Positions 1 through 10,573 of a DNA stretch of 64,000 nucleotides are shown piece by piece. A program made the position numbers and the translations under genes. The DNA comes from Plectosphaerella cucumerina. Its lineage: Eukaryota; Ascomycota; Sordariomycetes; Glomerellales; Plectosphaerellaceae. Location: assembly GCA_020746995.1 (NCBI GenBank), contig JAGPXD010000006.1:1116001-1180000 (forward strand). Direction: 5' to 3'. The notes under the pieces were generated by a model. It did not search any database, was not told the origin of the DNA, and saw only the letters and a program-made list of their open reading frames with translations. Position 1 is the stretch's first letter. Every line of letters begins with the position of its first letter.

Positions 1-446
1 TAAAAGTCGGAATCCGCCCCGGCAAGATGAGACGAGAGGGCGGCACGCACATGTGATGACAGCTGTAGCATCCCCCCGTCACCCGTGGCAGCATCGCATG
101 GCCCGCCCTTGAGGTTGCGAAACAGCTCCTGGCCTGACGCCGCGCAGGGAGACACGGACGGACGTCCACGCGTCTGGGCGGCGGTGCACCATGTAACCGT
201 GAAGGAAAAAGGAGGCAGGTCGGCCGGGTTGCCGGCCGTGTCAGAGAATACATATTGAATGCCTCCTGCCCCGATTCTCTGGCAGGTTTCTTTCCTCTCC
301 TCAACTTGACGTTCCATTCCTTACCGTCCCTTCTCTTCTCTTCGAACAACTTGAAAATCTGCCCTGTCGCCGGCCGACATTCTTTTGAACACCACGCCCA
401 TCACAAACACCGAACTTCAACCGTTCCGAACAACCACACAGTCAAG
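1..446. other. Upstream region of the small secreted protein gene
   Basis: No gene is visible. The last 170 bases before the ATG at 447 are pyrimidine-rich (CTCTTCTCTTC-type tracts near 330-350), a common feature of fungal 5' leaders, so this stretch probably holds the promoter and leader of the next gene. Confidence 0.4.
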
Positions 447-685
447 ATGCAGTTCTCCGTCCTCGCCGTCTTCGCCGTCATGGCCTCCGCCGTCGCCGCT
501 TCTCCCAACCGTACGTCCCAATATCAAGTCACCCGCTGCCTGTGGCTCTCCTAACAATGTCCCCAGGTCTTGTGCCTCGCCAGGCCTCTACGGTCCCCGT
601 CGGTTCGCCCGCAATGACCGACGCCAACGGCAACGTCGTCGCCTTTGACTCGACCAAGGTCAAGGCCGGTGTCAGGCGTCTGTAG
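447..685 (+). CDS. Small secreted protein (about 60 aa), function unknown
   Basis: Two-exon model: 447-510 and 567-685, with a 56-nt intron (511-566, GTACGT donor, CCCCAG acceptor). The product has a clear signal peptide at residues 1-18 (MQFSVLAVFAVMASAVAA) followed by a short mature peptide. A dibasic-like LVPRQ stretch at about residues 23-27 could be a processing site. The mature part has no cysteine, so it is not a typical disulfide-rich effector. The 3' end is the weak point: the GTGTCAGG near 670 might be another donor, which would extend the protein past the stop at 683. No family is recognised. Secretion is the only property I infer; a surface, signalling or host-facing role is possible but unsupported. 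Confidence 0.6.
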
Positions 686-2554
686 ATGCAAACCCTCAGG
701 ACGCCGAGCCTCTGCCCACGGGAGCACACCGCCACGGGCCACACGGCATTCGACATGCCCCCCCGCATTAGACTTGGCGAGCTGGGCTTGGCACCCGTTT
801 TGATGCGCCCACGATTTGCGGCGGGAAGATAGTACAATAATGATGGGATTGGGAGAGGAGAGGTGGGCTTGCTACGATATTGGGCGTACATGGCTGCCGG
901 ACCTTCCAGTCTTCAGGGTAGTTTTTCAACCAAGTTCATGAGACCATGCCGGCCCTGGGTATCTTTGAGGTGTCCGTTGAGTGAGTGATTCTCAAGACGG
1001 ATGACTAGTCACAGTGTCGGGTCGATGCTCGAATTACTCTAGGCATCTGGCAGAGGCGGATAGAAGTACGTATTTCGGAGCTTTGACAGGCTTGTTATCA
1101 GAGGATATCAATGGGCCTGGAGCAAACCTCGACGGATACCTCCCCAGATGCCAAGGCACCAAGGCCTGGCAGAGATGCATGCCAATGTCAACGTCGACAG
1201 TCGCCTCTCACAAGTTCTAAACCTCATGAGACCCTGATGTAATAAAAACGACAACCGTCTTTCCAGATTTGAACGTGAAAGATGAAACTCACCAATTCAG
1301 CAAAGGGCCAAGTCCCCAGCCCTTCGTGAGGGCAACACAGCGAAGATTACCTAAGCCGCCCAGGGACAAGTGCCGGATTGGCTCTCCACACCAACAAGCA
1401 CCTCAACGTCATCGGCTACCGCTTGCGTCTGGTCGAATTTCGAGCCGCCCGCCACCTGCAGCCTCCCACGCCCTGCCCGACCACTCCTCCGAACCGTCGG
1501 CTGTCACGCGGCCCCTCCCTCGCAGCCATGTGGCGGTCATGGTTCGATGGGAACGACCGAGGCATCGTGCATGCCCTTATCGCCCGGCAGCGCGCATGCC
1601 GGGCGTTTTATTGTGATTTTCAAGTTTTCAACAGGCAGCGGTGACAAGAGTCGGTGCTCCGCGGATGAGTGCAATGGAAAGTGAAGGTGCCGATGGACCC
1701 AGTAAAGTCAGATTGGCCATCTCATCCAATTTCGCAGATCCCCACAGGCCCCGGCCTGCAGAGTCGAGGAGGCGCGAAAAAGGTACCCTAGATGTCTCTC
1801 CTCGACGCCCTCGAGACAAACAATTCGATTGAAATCTGGTGCATCCAGAGACCAGAGGGGTCCAGACTCCGCTAAATTTCCAGGAACCACATTTCATGTC
1901 CGTGGCACGGTGTTCAGTGTTACTCTGCAACCGAATCAAAAACGCTGTGAAGGAACTTGGATGGGGGAAAGGAACCTGAATCGAACGGGCTGGAGCCTGG
2001 GCAGAAAAGGAGGGAGCCCGCGTCGGCTGCCGCGTTCGGGGACTTTCCATTGCCTGAGACATCCATCTCTTTGGCTGCCCCAGTGCCCCCCAACTCTCTC
2101 CATGCCCCTGCCAGTGCTCGCACTTGCCTCGACCGACCTGCCGACCGTCGCCGCGGCCGCCCGACCGTGACCGCCCGCCCGCCAGCCCACTGCGCTACCC
2201 GCGGCCGGTGGTCCACGTCCATGCGCTGGGGGCGACGCCAGTCTCCGCCCGCCAGCACTGGACTGGACCAAACACACCACAACACAGTGAAGTACCCTGT
2301 CAAGTACCTTTGTACTTATAAACATTGGGGGACCCAGACTGGGGCCCCCTTGAGGTGCCACTGCCGGACCTGAGGAATTTCCGAACCCTCCGACCTAAGG
2401 AACCTCCTAACTCTACCAAACCTCTCACTACTCTCCCGTCTGCCCAGAAAAAATCTCGCAGCGCCCTGGCGGCGATTCTGGTTTACCAACCTTTCGACCC
2501 CCCTTTCCGCCTTTCCGACCCGATCCTACCGACACACACACCGTGTTGCCAGCC
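686..2554. other. Intergenic region, no supported gene
   Basis: Only short overlapping reading frames without domain signatures or consistent splice sites are present. The distal part (about 2300-2554) carries a TATAAA-like element (CTTATAAACATT near 2315) and a CT-rich leader, and probably forms the promoter and 5' UTR of the glycosyltransferase that starts at 2555. Confidence 0.4.
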
Positions 2555-3759
2555 ATGGCGTTCCTCAGGCAATACATCCACCGCCTGGCCAAGAGCCTGC
2601 AGCCTCGCGACACGCCCGACGACGAGGAGCGGCTCATCAAGGAGGAGGATGGCGGCGTCGCCACCCCCCAGCTGCTGCAGCAGCCGGCCACTACCACCAC
2701 CTCGACCGCACGGCGATGGCCAGCGCCCGGCAAGGTGACCTGCTGGCTGCTGTTCATGGACCTCATCATCTTCGTCCTCCTCCTCTGGATCCTCAACCCC
2801 CTCATCACCCTCCTCAACCGCAACGAGGAGCTGTTCCCGGCGAACCTCAAGCTGGACCCTGCGGCACCCGCGCACGAGGCCTGGGACGCCTCGTCCGCCA
2901 ACGCCATCCCGCGCATCCTCCACCAGACATCGGCCAACTCGACCATCCCCGCCAAATGGGTCGAGTCGCAGGGCAGCTGCCGCAAGACGTATCCCGACTG
3001 GGAGTACAAGGTACGGCCACCTCATCTCAGATGATTGCCTCGCTTTCTCTTGCTGACCGAAACCTCCCCCAGCTGTGGACTGATGACAGCTTCCGCGAGT
3101 TCCTCGTCGCCGAGTACCCCTGGTTCGTCGACCAGTGGGACAACTACCCCTTCCCGATCCAGCGCGCAGACTCTCTCCGCTACTTCGTCCTGTACCACTA
3201 CGGCGGCCTGTACCTCGACATGGACACGTTCTGCAACAAGTCGATCCCGATCGAGCAGTTTGACCCGCGCGTCCCCAACGCCATCTTCCAGTCGACGCTG
3301 CCGACAGGCGTGACCAACGACTTCATGATGGCGTCGGCGCGCCACCCGGCGTTCGAGCGCCTCATCACCAAGCTGCCTCTCTACTTCAGCCGGACGTGGT
3401 GGTGGGGCCACCTGCAGCCGTACTGCAATATCATGATCGCCGCCGGGCCCATGTTCGTGACGCTCGTCCTGATGGGTTTCCTGCTGGAGCAGCCCTCGCT
3501 GCCGTCGCCGCTCATCCAGGTCATCGAGCCGCCGGAGCTGATGCCCTTCATCACCGACCTCCAGAGCAGCACCTGGCACGGCGCGGACGCGCAGGCCCTC
3601 ATGTGGCTGGGCATCCGGCCGTGGACCTGGTACGCGCTGGGCGTGGTCGGCCTCGTCATCGGCCTGTGGATCGTCAACTACGCCGTCGTCGCCCTGTACA
3701 AAGTGGTGTCCCGGAAGGCGCCGGAGATCATGTCACTCAAGGAAGTGAAGCTAATGTAA
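2555..3759 (+). CDS. SUR1-like glycosyltransferase (inositolphosphoceramide mannosyltransferase family)
   Basis: Two exons, 2555-3010 and 3073-3759 (62-nt intron, GTACGG/CCCCAG), encode 380 aa. The fold is the DXD sugar-binding glycosyltransferase family (PF04488, GT32). It shows an N-terminal cytosolic tail, a TM segment at about residues 70-90, an IPRILHQTS block (HQTW/Y in most relatives), a PFPIQRADSLRYFVLYHYGG block and the metal-binding DMD at about 201-203. A second hydrophobic helix lies near the C terminus (WYALGVVGLVIGLWIV). These features match yeast Sur1/Csh1, which add mannose to inositolphosphoceramide in the Golgi. The alternative is an Och1-like protein, but PTGVTNDFMM and the C-terminal TM favour the sphingolipid branch. 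The ATG at 2555 is the first in frame. Confidence 0.85.
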
Positions 3760-6258
3760 TTAATGTATGGAACTAATAGGGGCGTCTTCTTTCGTCTTCT
3801 TCATGGGGGCGCCCCGCGGTAGACAAATTCAGTCTTTCGTTTCTTGGGCGGAAATCAGCCAGAGACCGGACATGTTACGATATCACGCATGCTTGTTGTT
3901 ACTTGCTGTGCAAGACGAGATACGAGGACAAGCTCGCATTCGCAATCGTCGTCGCGACGACGAGCCGACAGCGGGGTCGATGTTGTTACGCGGCTGGTGA
4001 CGACGCCCATCTCCGTCTACCGGAACGGCCATTTTTGCAAGGCCGTCGGCCGGCCGCGGACATAGGAAGCAACTGGGTCAGGGTGGTATTGATCCATCAC
4101 CACAGCTCGGACGGGGATTCTCCCTGCGACTTGAGCAGAGAACTGGTCCGCGGATCGGTGCTCGGAACTCCATGTGGCCACGGGCCACGGCCGGAGGATC
4201 TGTGACGGCCAAGCGGGTGCAGGTTCAAAGGGTCGGGTGCTTGACTCGCGGGGATCCTACCGGCAACAGCATCACCGACCACGGCCAGACAGAGGAGTTG
4301 AAAGGCACCCATCAGTCGTCAGGCTCGCTGCTCTCGTCAGACGGCTATTCCACGAATAAATGCGGAAGCTCTGGCGCCCGTGGAATCCAGGCCGACTTTC
4401 TTCACCGAATTGATTTAGGTAGATGCACCAGCCACGATGCAGTGCTGACCGCCTCAGCCGGCACGGTCATGTGCCGGCTCGCCTCCTCGGGCGTCTGCGG
4501 TCACCAATCCTCCACAGAAGGCGACAATGTGCGCCGTGCCAAATAACCCCTCGAGTCATGCCCAGGGCTCGGTGACCAAGAGGGGATTTGTTTCGGGAGT
4601 TCGCCACGAGGGGGGCATCTGCACGCACCGCACGTCCGGATCGTGACGTGCACAGCAACAGAATTGCCTCATCTCGCAGCTGGCCGGGCGCAGCAGAAAA
4701 GGACAATGACTGACAACTTGAATGTACCGTCGGTCCCGAGCGTCCGGCTCGCTCACTGGTGCTCACTCTTGTCAGTGATGTGCTCAGCCTCTGTCTGGCA
4801 ACTGGCATGTCAGCAATGGCCCATGCGGGAAATCCTCACACCGCCAAATTTAGTACCTCCCAGCTTCGAGTTCTCCTTGATTGGGCGAACGACCCATCCA
4901 ACCCACCACCCTGTCAGCCCTGTTGTGATGCAGGGATCGCGGGGGCTCCCACGCTCCTTGTTCTGTCTGCCCTGCCCTACCCGACCACGGAGTGCTTTCC
5001 TCACGATCTTCCACTGACGGCAGAAGAAGCGCGTCATCCGTCCAACCAGAACCCCGCGGACGAGCACGACACGTCCAAGTCGCCATCGTGAGGATGCCCC
5101 CGGGCTCCCCCCATCCCTCGTCGGCTGCGGCTGTTCCCCCTGGCGCCGCCCCGAATCGCAACAGACTCCAACCCTGTCCCGCAGGATTTCAGTCCTAGCA
5201 AGTCCATACCACCAAGCGAGATGAGAAAGGACAGCCGCCAGATCCCAGGCGCTGCCGCGCTCCTGTTGAAGCGACATGTCCATCCCCAAGAGAAGACGCA
5301 ATGCGCGCCGCTTCACGCAAGCGGCTCTCATCTTTGAAGCCCAATACTTCCCTGTCCCAGCGCAAGTCAGCTCGGCGCGCCGTTGACGCCAGGGCAGACA
5401 TGGACCTTGGCCAAGCGGCTCAGCCGCAAGCCACCATCTATCCCGCCCAACGAAGGAAGGGGAGGGGACTTTGCCGGCCCGCATCCCATCGCATGCCTCT
5501 GCGCCGTTCGCTGGCACTTGGGCCAATTTCCCATCGTGAGGACCTAGTGGCTTGAGCTTCACGCCCTCGGAGCTTTGCTGGTCAGCCCAGCTGCCTGGGG
5601 CTGTCCTGGGGTCTTGCGGCATAGACTGACTTGAAGACCCTAGCAGACTGAAGGAATACTGCAACACCCCTTGCTCGTCGTCACGAAAGTTCCCTGGGGT
5701 CGGAGACCTAACCCCTAGCAAGAAGAGTCCTACACTCTCCCCGGCTGACCAGGCCATGGCTCCCGCGACGGAGGATCAAATCTACGCCCCCCTCGCGGGG
5801 CTGGCCACTCCCTTGTGTCGTTCGGTTGGGTGCCGGCCCGTCATGTCAATCGTTTTTATATATAGTTTGTGGGGTGATTGCCAGACCTTCCGTGCCGCCC
5901 CCTCCCCTTGGCTTGCCCGGGCTGTGAACCTCCCGCCCCTCATTCTCGCAGCATCACAGCCTCACTGCCCACTTTCCCAGGGGTTTTCGATGCCACATGG
6001 TTCCCGCGCCCTAGCGGCAAAGCAAGTAGTAGAACTCTGAACTTATACCGACCAGCCCAGCTGAGCCAGACCACACTCCTCGCTATAAGATCCGCTCAGC
6101 CCCCAAGAGGCGCGCTTGACTGCCCACGATACCCCCAACCCAACTTCAACAAGGACAACCTTCCGAATGTGGCTCGTTGCACGCCCTTCTCCGAGCAAGG
6201 CATAACCCCCCAAAACACCAACCGACCCGGCCAACACATCAACGACCCGATCCCAGCC
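3760..6258. other. Intergenic region, no supported gene
   Basis: About 2.5 kb without a convincing gene. Several frames stay open by GC bias, the longest on the minus strand at 4810-5757, but none shows domain motifs or a credible start. A TATATATA element at 5857-5864 lies about 400 bp before the ATG at 6259 and may belong to that gene's promoter. Confidence 0.4.
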
Positions 6259-7532
6259 ATGGTGCTACACAGACAACAGGCCCAGTTCAGCAGGGCCAAG
6301 TGGCGCAGGACCGTCCTGGTTCCCTGCTGGGTGCTGCAGATTCTCCTCATGCTATCCATGATCGGCGTCTTCAGCTACCGCCTGTCGTGGACTATCAACA
6401 AGTACGAAGAAGACGATGCCGCCGGCCGGATACCAGCCGGTGAGTTGGTGTAAGTCCGACTCCTATCCCATCCGTGTCCCCCACGACTAACAAAACGGCT
6501 TACAGCTGGGAAATCACCGGCATCGCCTTCCCCTTCCTCGGCCTCGTGCTCACAATCTTCGAAATCGCCAAGTTCGCCGGCGAGACCCTCACCCCCTGGA
6601 CCATGCTCTTCACCCACGTCCTGAAGATCACCACCACCGCCGCCAGCCTAGCCATCGACATCGTCATGTACACCAAGCACAACGAGCGCCACTACTCCCT
6701 CGTCGGACTCGGCATGGACGCCGGCCTCATGTACGTCAATCCCCCCTGAACCCTCACCTCAACATGCTTCTGACCCCCTCCCAGCCTCATCGTCCTGATC
6801 CCAGCCATCTACTCCATCATCACCTACCACCGCCTCGCCTCCCTAGACGACTACCACCACCCCGCCAACGCCAAGAGCTTCGGCTACGCCGACATCGAGC
6901 AACAGCAACAGCAACAACACCGTCTCTCCATCGGCACCATCGGCGCCAACTCCCTCCGCCGCCTCTCCTCCGGCTCCATGAACAACCCCAACCTCACAAA
7001 CGACAACGACCCCGTCCCGCTCTCGACCGTCGGCCGCTCCCCCTCCTACTACAACCACGAGCGCGACACGCAGTTTGAAAAATACATGATCGACCGCGCC
7101 ATGTCCACCGAGTTCAGCAACGGCGGCTTCAGCGCGCTCCACAGCCCCGGCAGCCACAGCCCCCCGAACCGGAGCGCAAGTGACGCCAGTTCCGCACCAG
7201 GCATCGTCATCTCTTCAGGCACGCTGGGCAGCGCGCGGCCACTGAGTGATAGTATGGGCCGGACGCCGAGCTGGGTAAGCTCGCATGTGCTCGTTGCCGT
7301 GCCGGAGGGGGATGAAGACGCCGGTGATCATGCGGCGCGAGGACAGGCGGCGGGACAGAGGCAGAGTGCGGACCGGGAGGCGCTGCTGGGACCGAGATCT
7401 CGTGCGGGGAGTGATGGCAGTGACGGGGCTGGGTCGCGGTTGTCGGCGGGACGGTATCGTGATAGCGTGGCTGCGCGGGGGTCGTTTGAGGAGCTGGATC
7501 TTGGCGATCGTAAGAGGAAGCGTGATTTCTGA
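6259..7532 (+). CDS. Four-TM membrane protein with long polar C-terminal tail
   Basis: Three exons, 6259-6449, 6506-6730 and 6785-7532, encode 387 aa; introns of 56 and 54 nt have GTAAGT and GTACGT donors. Residues 1-150 hold four predicted membrane helices: around VLQILLMLSMIGVFSY, IAFPFLGLVLTIFEI, a third near LKITTTAASLAIDIVM, and a fourth, LILIVLIPAIYSIITY, created by the second splice. The remaining 230 residues are hydrophilic and low in complexity, with a Q-rich run (about residue 168) and many Ser-Pro sites, and they end in a basic KRKRDF. The topology recalls fungal MARVEL-like four-TM proteins, but I recognise no specific family. The tail looks cytosolic and phosphorylatable. Function unknown. 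Confidence 0.8.
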
Positions 7533-7951
7533 GTGAGGGGCAGAGAGCGCGGTTGATGGACGGATATACCCATTTGCATTTTTACCGAGGGGGTTCTTGT
7601 ACACCATTTTTTTGTCATTTGGTCTGGAGAGACCGAGTGCACATGGCACTCTAGCATTTCATCGGCGTTGTGGTCCAAAAGAAGTTGTTGTTTCGGCTGC
7701 CGTGTAACAAGGATGCTTTCTGATGGGTGAGGTATCAGGGGGTGCTCATGTGAGGTGGCACCCACTACATAAGAGACAGAGGATATTCAAGTGAACGGTA
7801 AAAGACTAAATTTTCTACACTGCTGTATGGATATCTGGTGCTACACGGCTGCTGGCTGCTGGGAAACCTTCTGTAAGCCTCTGTTACCCTCGCCCGCGAG
7901 GATCATGTCTGTAAACTACAATCCCGAGAATTAGCTCCTGGTCGGTACCCT
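7533..7951. other. Convergent 3' intergenic region
   Basis: A 419-bp spacer between two converging genes. It contains T- and AT-rich stretches (for example TTTTTTTGTC near 7610) fitting 3' UTR and polyadenylation regions. No gene is seen. Confidence 0.4.
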
Positions 7952-8815
7952 TCACGTCGGGATGCTGCCTGCAAGCCCTACGGCCAGGGATGACAGGGGC
8001 AAATCGACGTCCTTGTACCTCTCTCCCTTGCCAGAGGGTGGTTCGCTGTCGCAGAGACCATGAACGTAGGATTCGCCGAGGACCTGGCACGTCGTCTGCC
8101 CTCCATCGTCGGTTTCACCTTGCCCGTCCGCAGTCCCGGTCCGCCGCACCACGACCGGCCGACTGAGCTGGCTGACGGTCCACACCTCATCGCCGGGTTC
8201 GACGTCGTAGGGCACGAGGGCGAGGAGACCACGCTCTCTCGTCAGGGCCAGCTTCTTGGCGTCGGGGTGGTGGACAAAGGTGTCGACGAAGGAGACGGGG
8301 ACGGTGGTAGCAGCCGGCGCGTTACCGGCCGTGGCCTCGGCGAGAAGGTTCCGTGAGTTCAGGGTCCAGAAGCGGCGGAAGGCGAAGGGGTCACGGGTGG
8401 CGTCGACGGCCTGCTCAAAGTCGACGAGTCCCGTGAGGCCGTTGAGGACGGGGCTGAGGAAGCGTGTGAAGGAGTCGACGACCTCGGCGCGGGAGAAGCC
8501 GCGAGGGAAGTCCGGGGTGGTTACGTCGGCAAGCCGGTCAGCTGAAAGTGTTCGCATGAGAGTGTTGAGGGGGTCATCAGCTGAAGGACCTGGGCTCTGG
8601 ACTTGGTAGGCGATGGAGAGGAGGGTGACGAGGGAGCTGATGTCACTGGTTGATGAGATGATGTCGGAGACTCTCACTACAGTGTCGACGTAGGCGCCCC
8701 TAAGTGCCGGGGCGTCAGGGGAATCGGGTCCGGCGGCGGCAGTGCAGCGAGAGTCGAGCAGAGTGACTGACGTAGGGGGCCGTCGAGGGCGCTGGGTCTG
8801 GGCAGCGACAGACAT
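7952..8815 (-). CDS. HET-associated C-terminal region protein lacking a HET domain
   Basis: Single open frame of 287 aa. The C-terminal third resembles the tail that follows the HET domain in fungal heterokaryon-incompatibility proteins: a PGDEVW block, a RPVVVRR strand and a QVLGESYVHGLCDSE ending, where relatives often read LIGECYVHG(I/L)MDGE. An upstream LRGAYVDTVVRVSDII segment matches their middle region. The N-terminal HET domain of about 150 residues is absent, and I see no exon for it in the next 1 kb upstream. The protein is therefore either a genuine short paralogue or the remnant of a longer HET gene. Family assignment rests on remembered consensus and is moderate. Confidence 0.55.
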   Translation of the reverse strand: MSVAAQTQRPRRPPTSVTLLDSRCTAAAGPDSPDAPALRGAYVDTVVRVSDIISSTSDISSLVTLLSIAYQVQSPGPSADDPLNTLMRTLSADRLADVTTPDFPRGFSRAEVVDSFTRFLSPVLNGLTGLVDFEQAVDATRDPFAFRRFWTLNSRNLLAEATAGNAPAATTVPVSFVDTFVHHPDAKKLALTRERGLLALVPYDVEPGDEVWTVSQLSRPVVVRRTGTADGQGETDDGGQTTCQVLGESYVHGLCDSEPPSGKGERYKDVDLPLSSLAVGLAGSIPT

Positions 8816-9781
8816 GTTGGAAGTGGTGAGGGTGAGGACTGGTGGTTAAGAGTAACTGCTATTTCGAGGCGGCCAGCTGAGTGACACAGCTGCAGAATGT
8901 TGTAGTGACGATATTAGGTTTGGTTGGCGACCGATGTTAATCGAATAGGTCGCTAGGAAACTGAACTGCAACAAGGCGCGGCTGAGGAGATATAAGGCAG
9001 ATTACCTGGTCGGATCCGGGACATGCCGGTCCAAGATGCTTGGGTGTGCAGCACCAAGAGATGTGCCGGGGGCAGCGGGGTAGACGATGTCATGTCTCAT
9101 GGCAGACAGAGAGACTGACTTGACCGACCACCGATACCGATCGTGATTGTCCCCCATTTGGACCCTGCCCTTGGCCCCGGCCCGGGGGAGAGGAGACGAG
9201 GACGAGGGGGAGGAGCCGTGACGTGCCAGTGTGCCAGGGCCGTGGGCGGGCGTCACACCACCAGTATCTGGGGGTGGGGGACCAAGGGGACCAAGGGGAC
9301 CTGCGGAGGGATGGATGCGATCTGACTCGCCGATAGAGTGGTGTCACTGGTGTCACTGGTGTGTGTGTGTGCCGTTCATCTCGGTGAAATGGGGGAGGGA
9401 GTTGGAGTTGAGTCGAGTCGAGGGTGTCAAGCTCGAGTCGGGCGGGGCACGGCATGACGTAGGTAGCAATGGGAGGTACCCGTGACATGTGTCAGTGGAG
9501 GCGAGGACCCTGGATATGTACTAGTCTCCTAGTATCGTGACCTTCCATTTTCAGGGCATCTACCCACGGTCGTGCCTGCCCTGGATGCCGTGCCTGCCTT
9601 CAATGCCTCCTGTCAAATTAGAGCGAGCCATGAGGCAAGGTAGTAGCACCTTCCTTTTCTTTGGCCCCTGTGAAAAGTTAACCCCCAATATGTTTCATTC
9701 CACTCGAGTCGTGATAACCCCCGCGACCAGCACTTGTATCAGACACGATCGTCGTCCTCGCCCCAGGTCGTGACTCGCTAT
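8816..9781. other. Intergenic region with short GT-rich repeats
   Basis: No gene is supported. The stretch 9275-9301 repeats GGGGACCAA-like units, and 9338-9372 holds GGTGTCACT repeats running into a (GT)n tract. Shared promoter territory of the HET-like gene lies at its left end and the 3' end of the dehalogenase gene at its right. Confidence 0.4.
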
Positions 9782-10573
9782 TTACCGGCTGATCTGCGCA
9801 ACGATAGCTTCGATGGCCTCGTCAACCCCCGCGGCCACCAACGTCGGTCTCATGTCCTCACCCAGCACTCCGCCTAGAGCGTCAACCCACCCACAGCCGC
9901 CGCGATCGATCCAAGCCGACCGCGCACCCGCGGCCACCGCCCCTAGAGCATCGAACGGGTTTGAACTGACCAGCCAGACATTGTCTAGGCTGCCGTCCGC
10001 CGCCCCCGTCTCGCGAGCGAGGTGTCGATACGTCCGCGGATCTGGCTTGAAGGCCTCTACGGGCTCAACAGTGATCAGCCGCCCGGGCTCGAGGAAGCCA
10101 CCTCCCGCTGACAGCACTTTCGATGTCGACACGGACGCCGCAATCATGGCGTGGGTTCCGTTGGAGAAGACATAGGCGTCGACGCCAGGCTCGCGCCCGA
10201 GCCGCTCCAGCGCTGCCGGGATCTCGGGAAACGTGTCGAGCCCGTCGTACGCACGCATGAGGCGCTCCTCGACGTCGTCGGACAGTGACAGCTTCTTCTC
10301 GGCGACGGCGTGCTTCAGCGCCGCTCGTGTCATCTCAGAGAAGGGACGGTAGATGCCTGTGGCCGTCAGCGGGGTGTTTCTCGTCCGTTTGAATCATCAC
10401 CACTGACCCATGCTGTTCGCCCGCCATGTGTACTCGAGCTGGTACCGCCGCCATTGCGCAGCCAGACCCTGGGCGGCATCGTCGCCGTAGATCTTTCCCA
10501 GCTCCTTCGCGATGGACTCGGTGGACAGAAGCGTCCCGTACAGGTCGAATGCGATGACAGTTTTCGAAGACAT
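9782..10573 (-). CDS. HAD-superfamily hydrolase, type II (S)-2-haloacid dehalogenase family
   Basis: Two exons, 10573-10408 and 10356-9782, give 246 aa; the 51-nt intron has a GTCAGT donor and a CACAG acceptor. The protein carries the full set of type II haloacid dehalogenase motifs: nucleophile Asp10 in AFDLYGTLL, the WRRYQLEYTW helix typical of L-2-haloacid dehalogenases, the SNGT loop (motif II), Lys in FKPDPRTY (motif III) and VSSNPFDALGA near the C terminus. Bacterial enzymes of this family convert (S)-2-haloalkanoic acids to (R)-2-hydroxyacids by an aspartyl-ester mechanism. No targeting signal is seen, so it is probably cytosolic. The natural substrate of fungal members is mostly undefined, so dehalogenation is inferred from family only. 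Confidence 0.88.

Noticed and set aside
4810..5757. 315-codon open frame on the minus strand
   Set aside because: Composition is Gly/Arg/Trp-mixed without domain, and overlapping frames are open on the other strand; it looks like GC-biased non-coding sequence.
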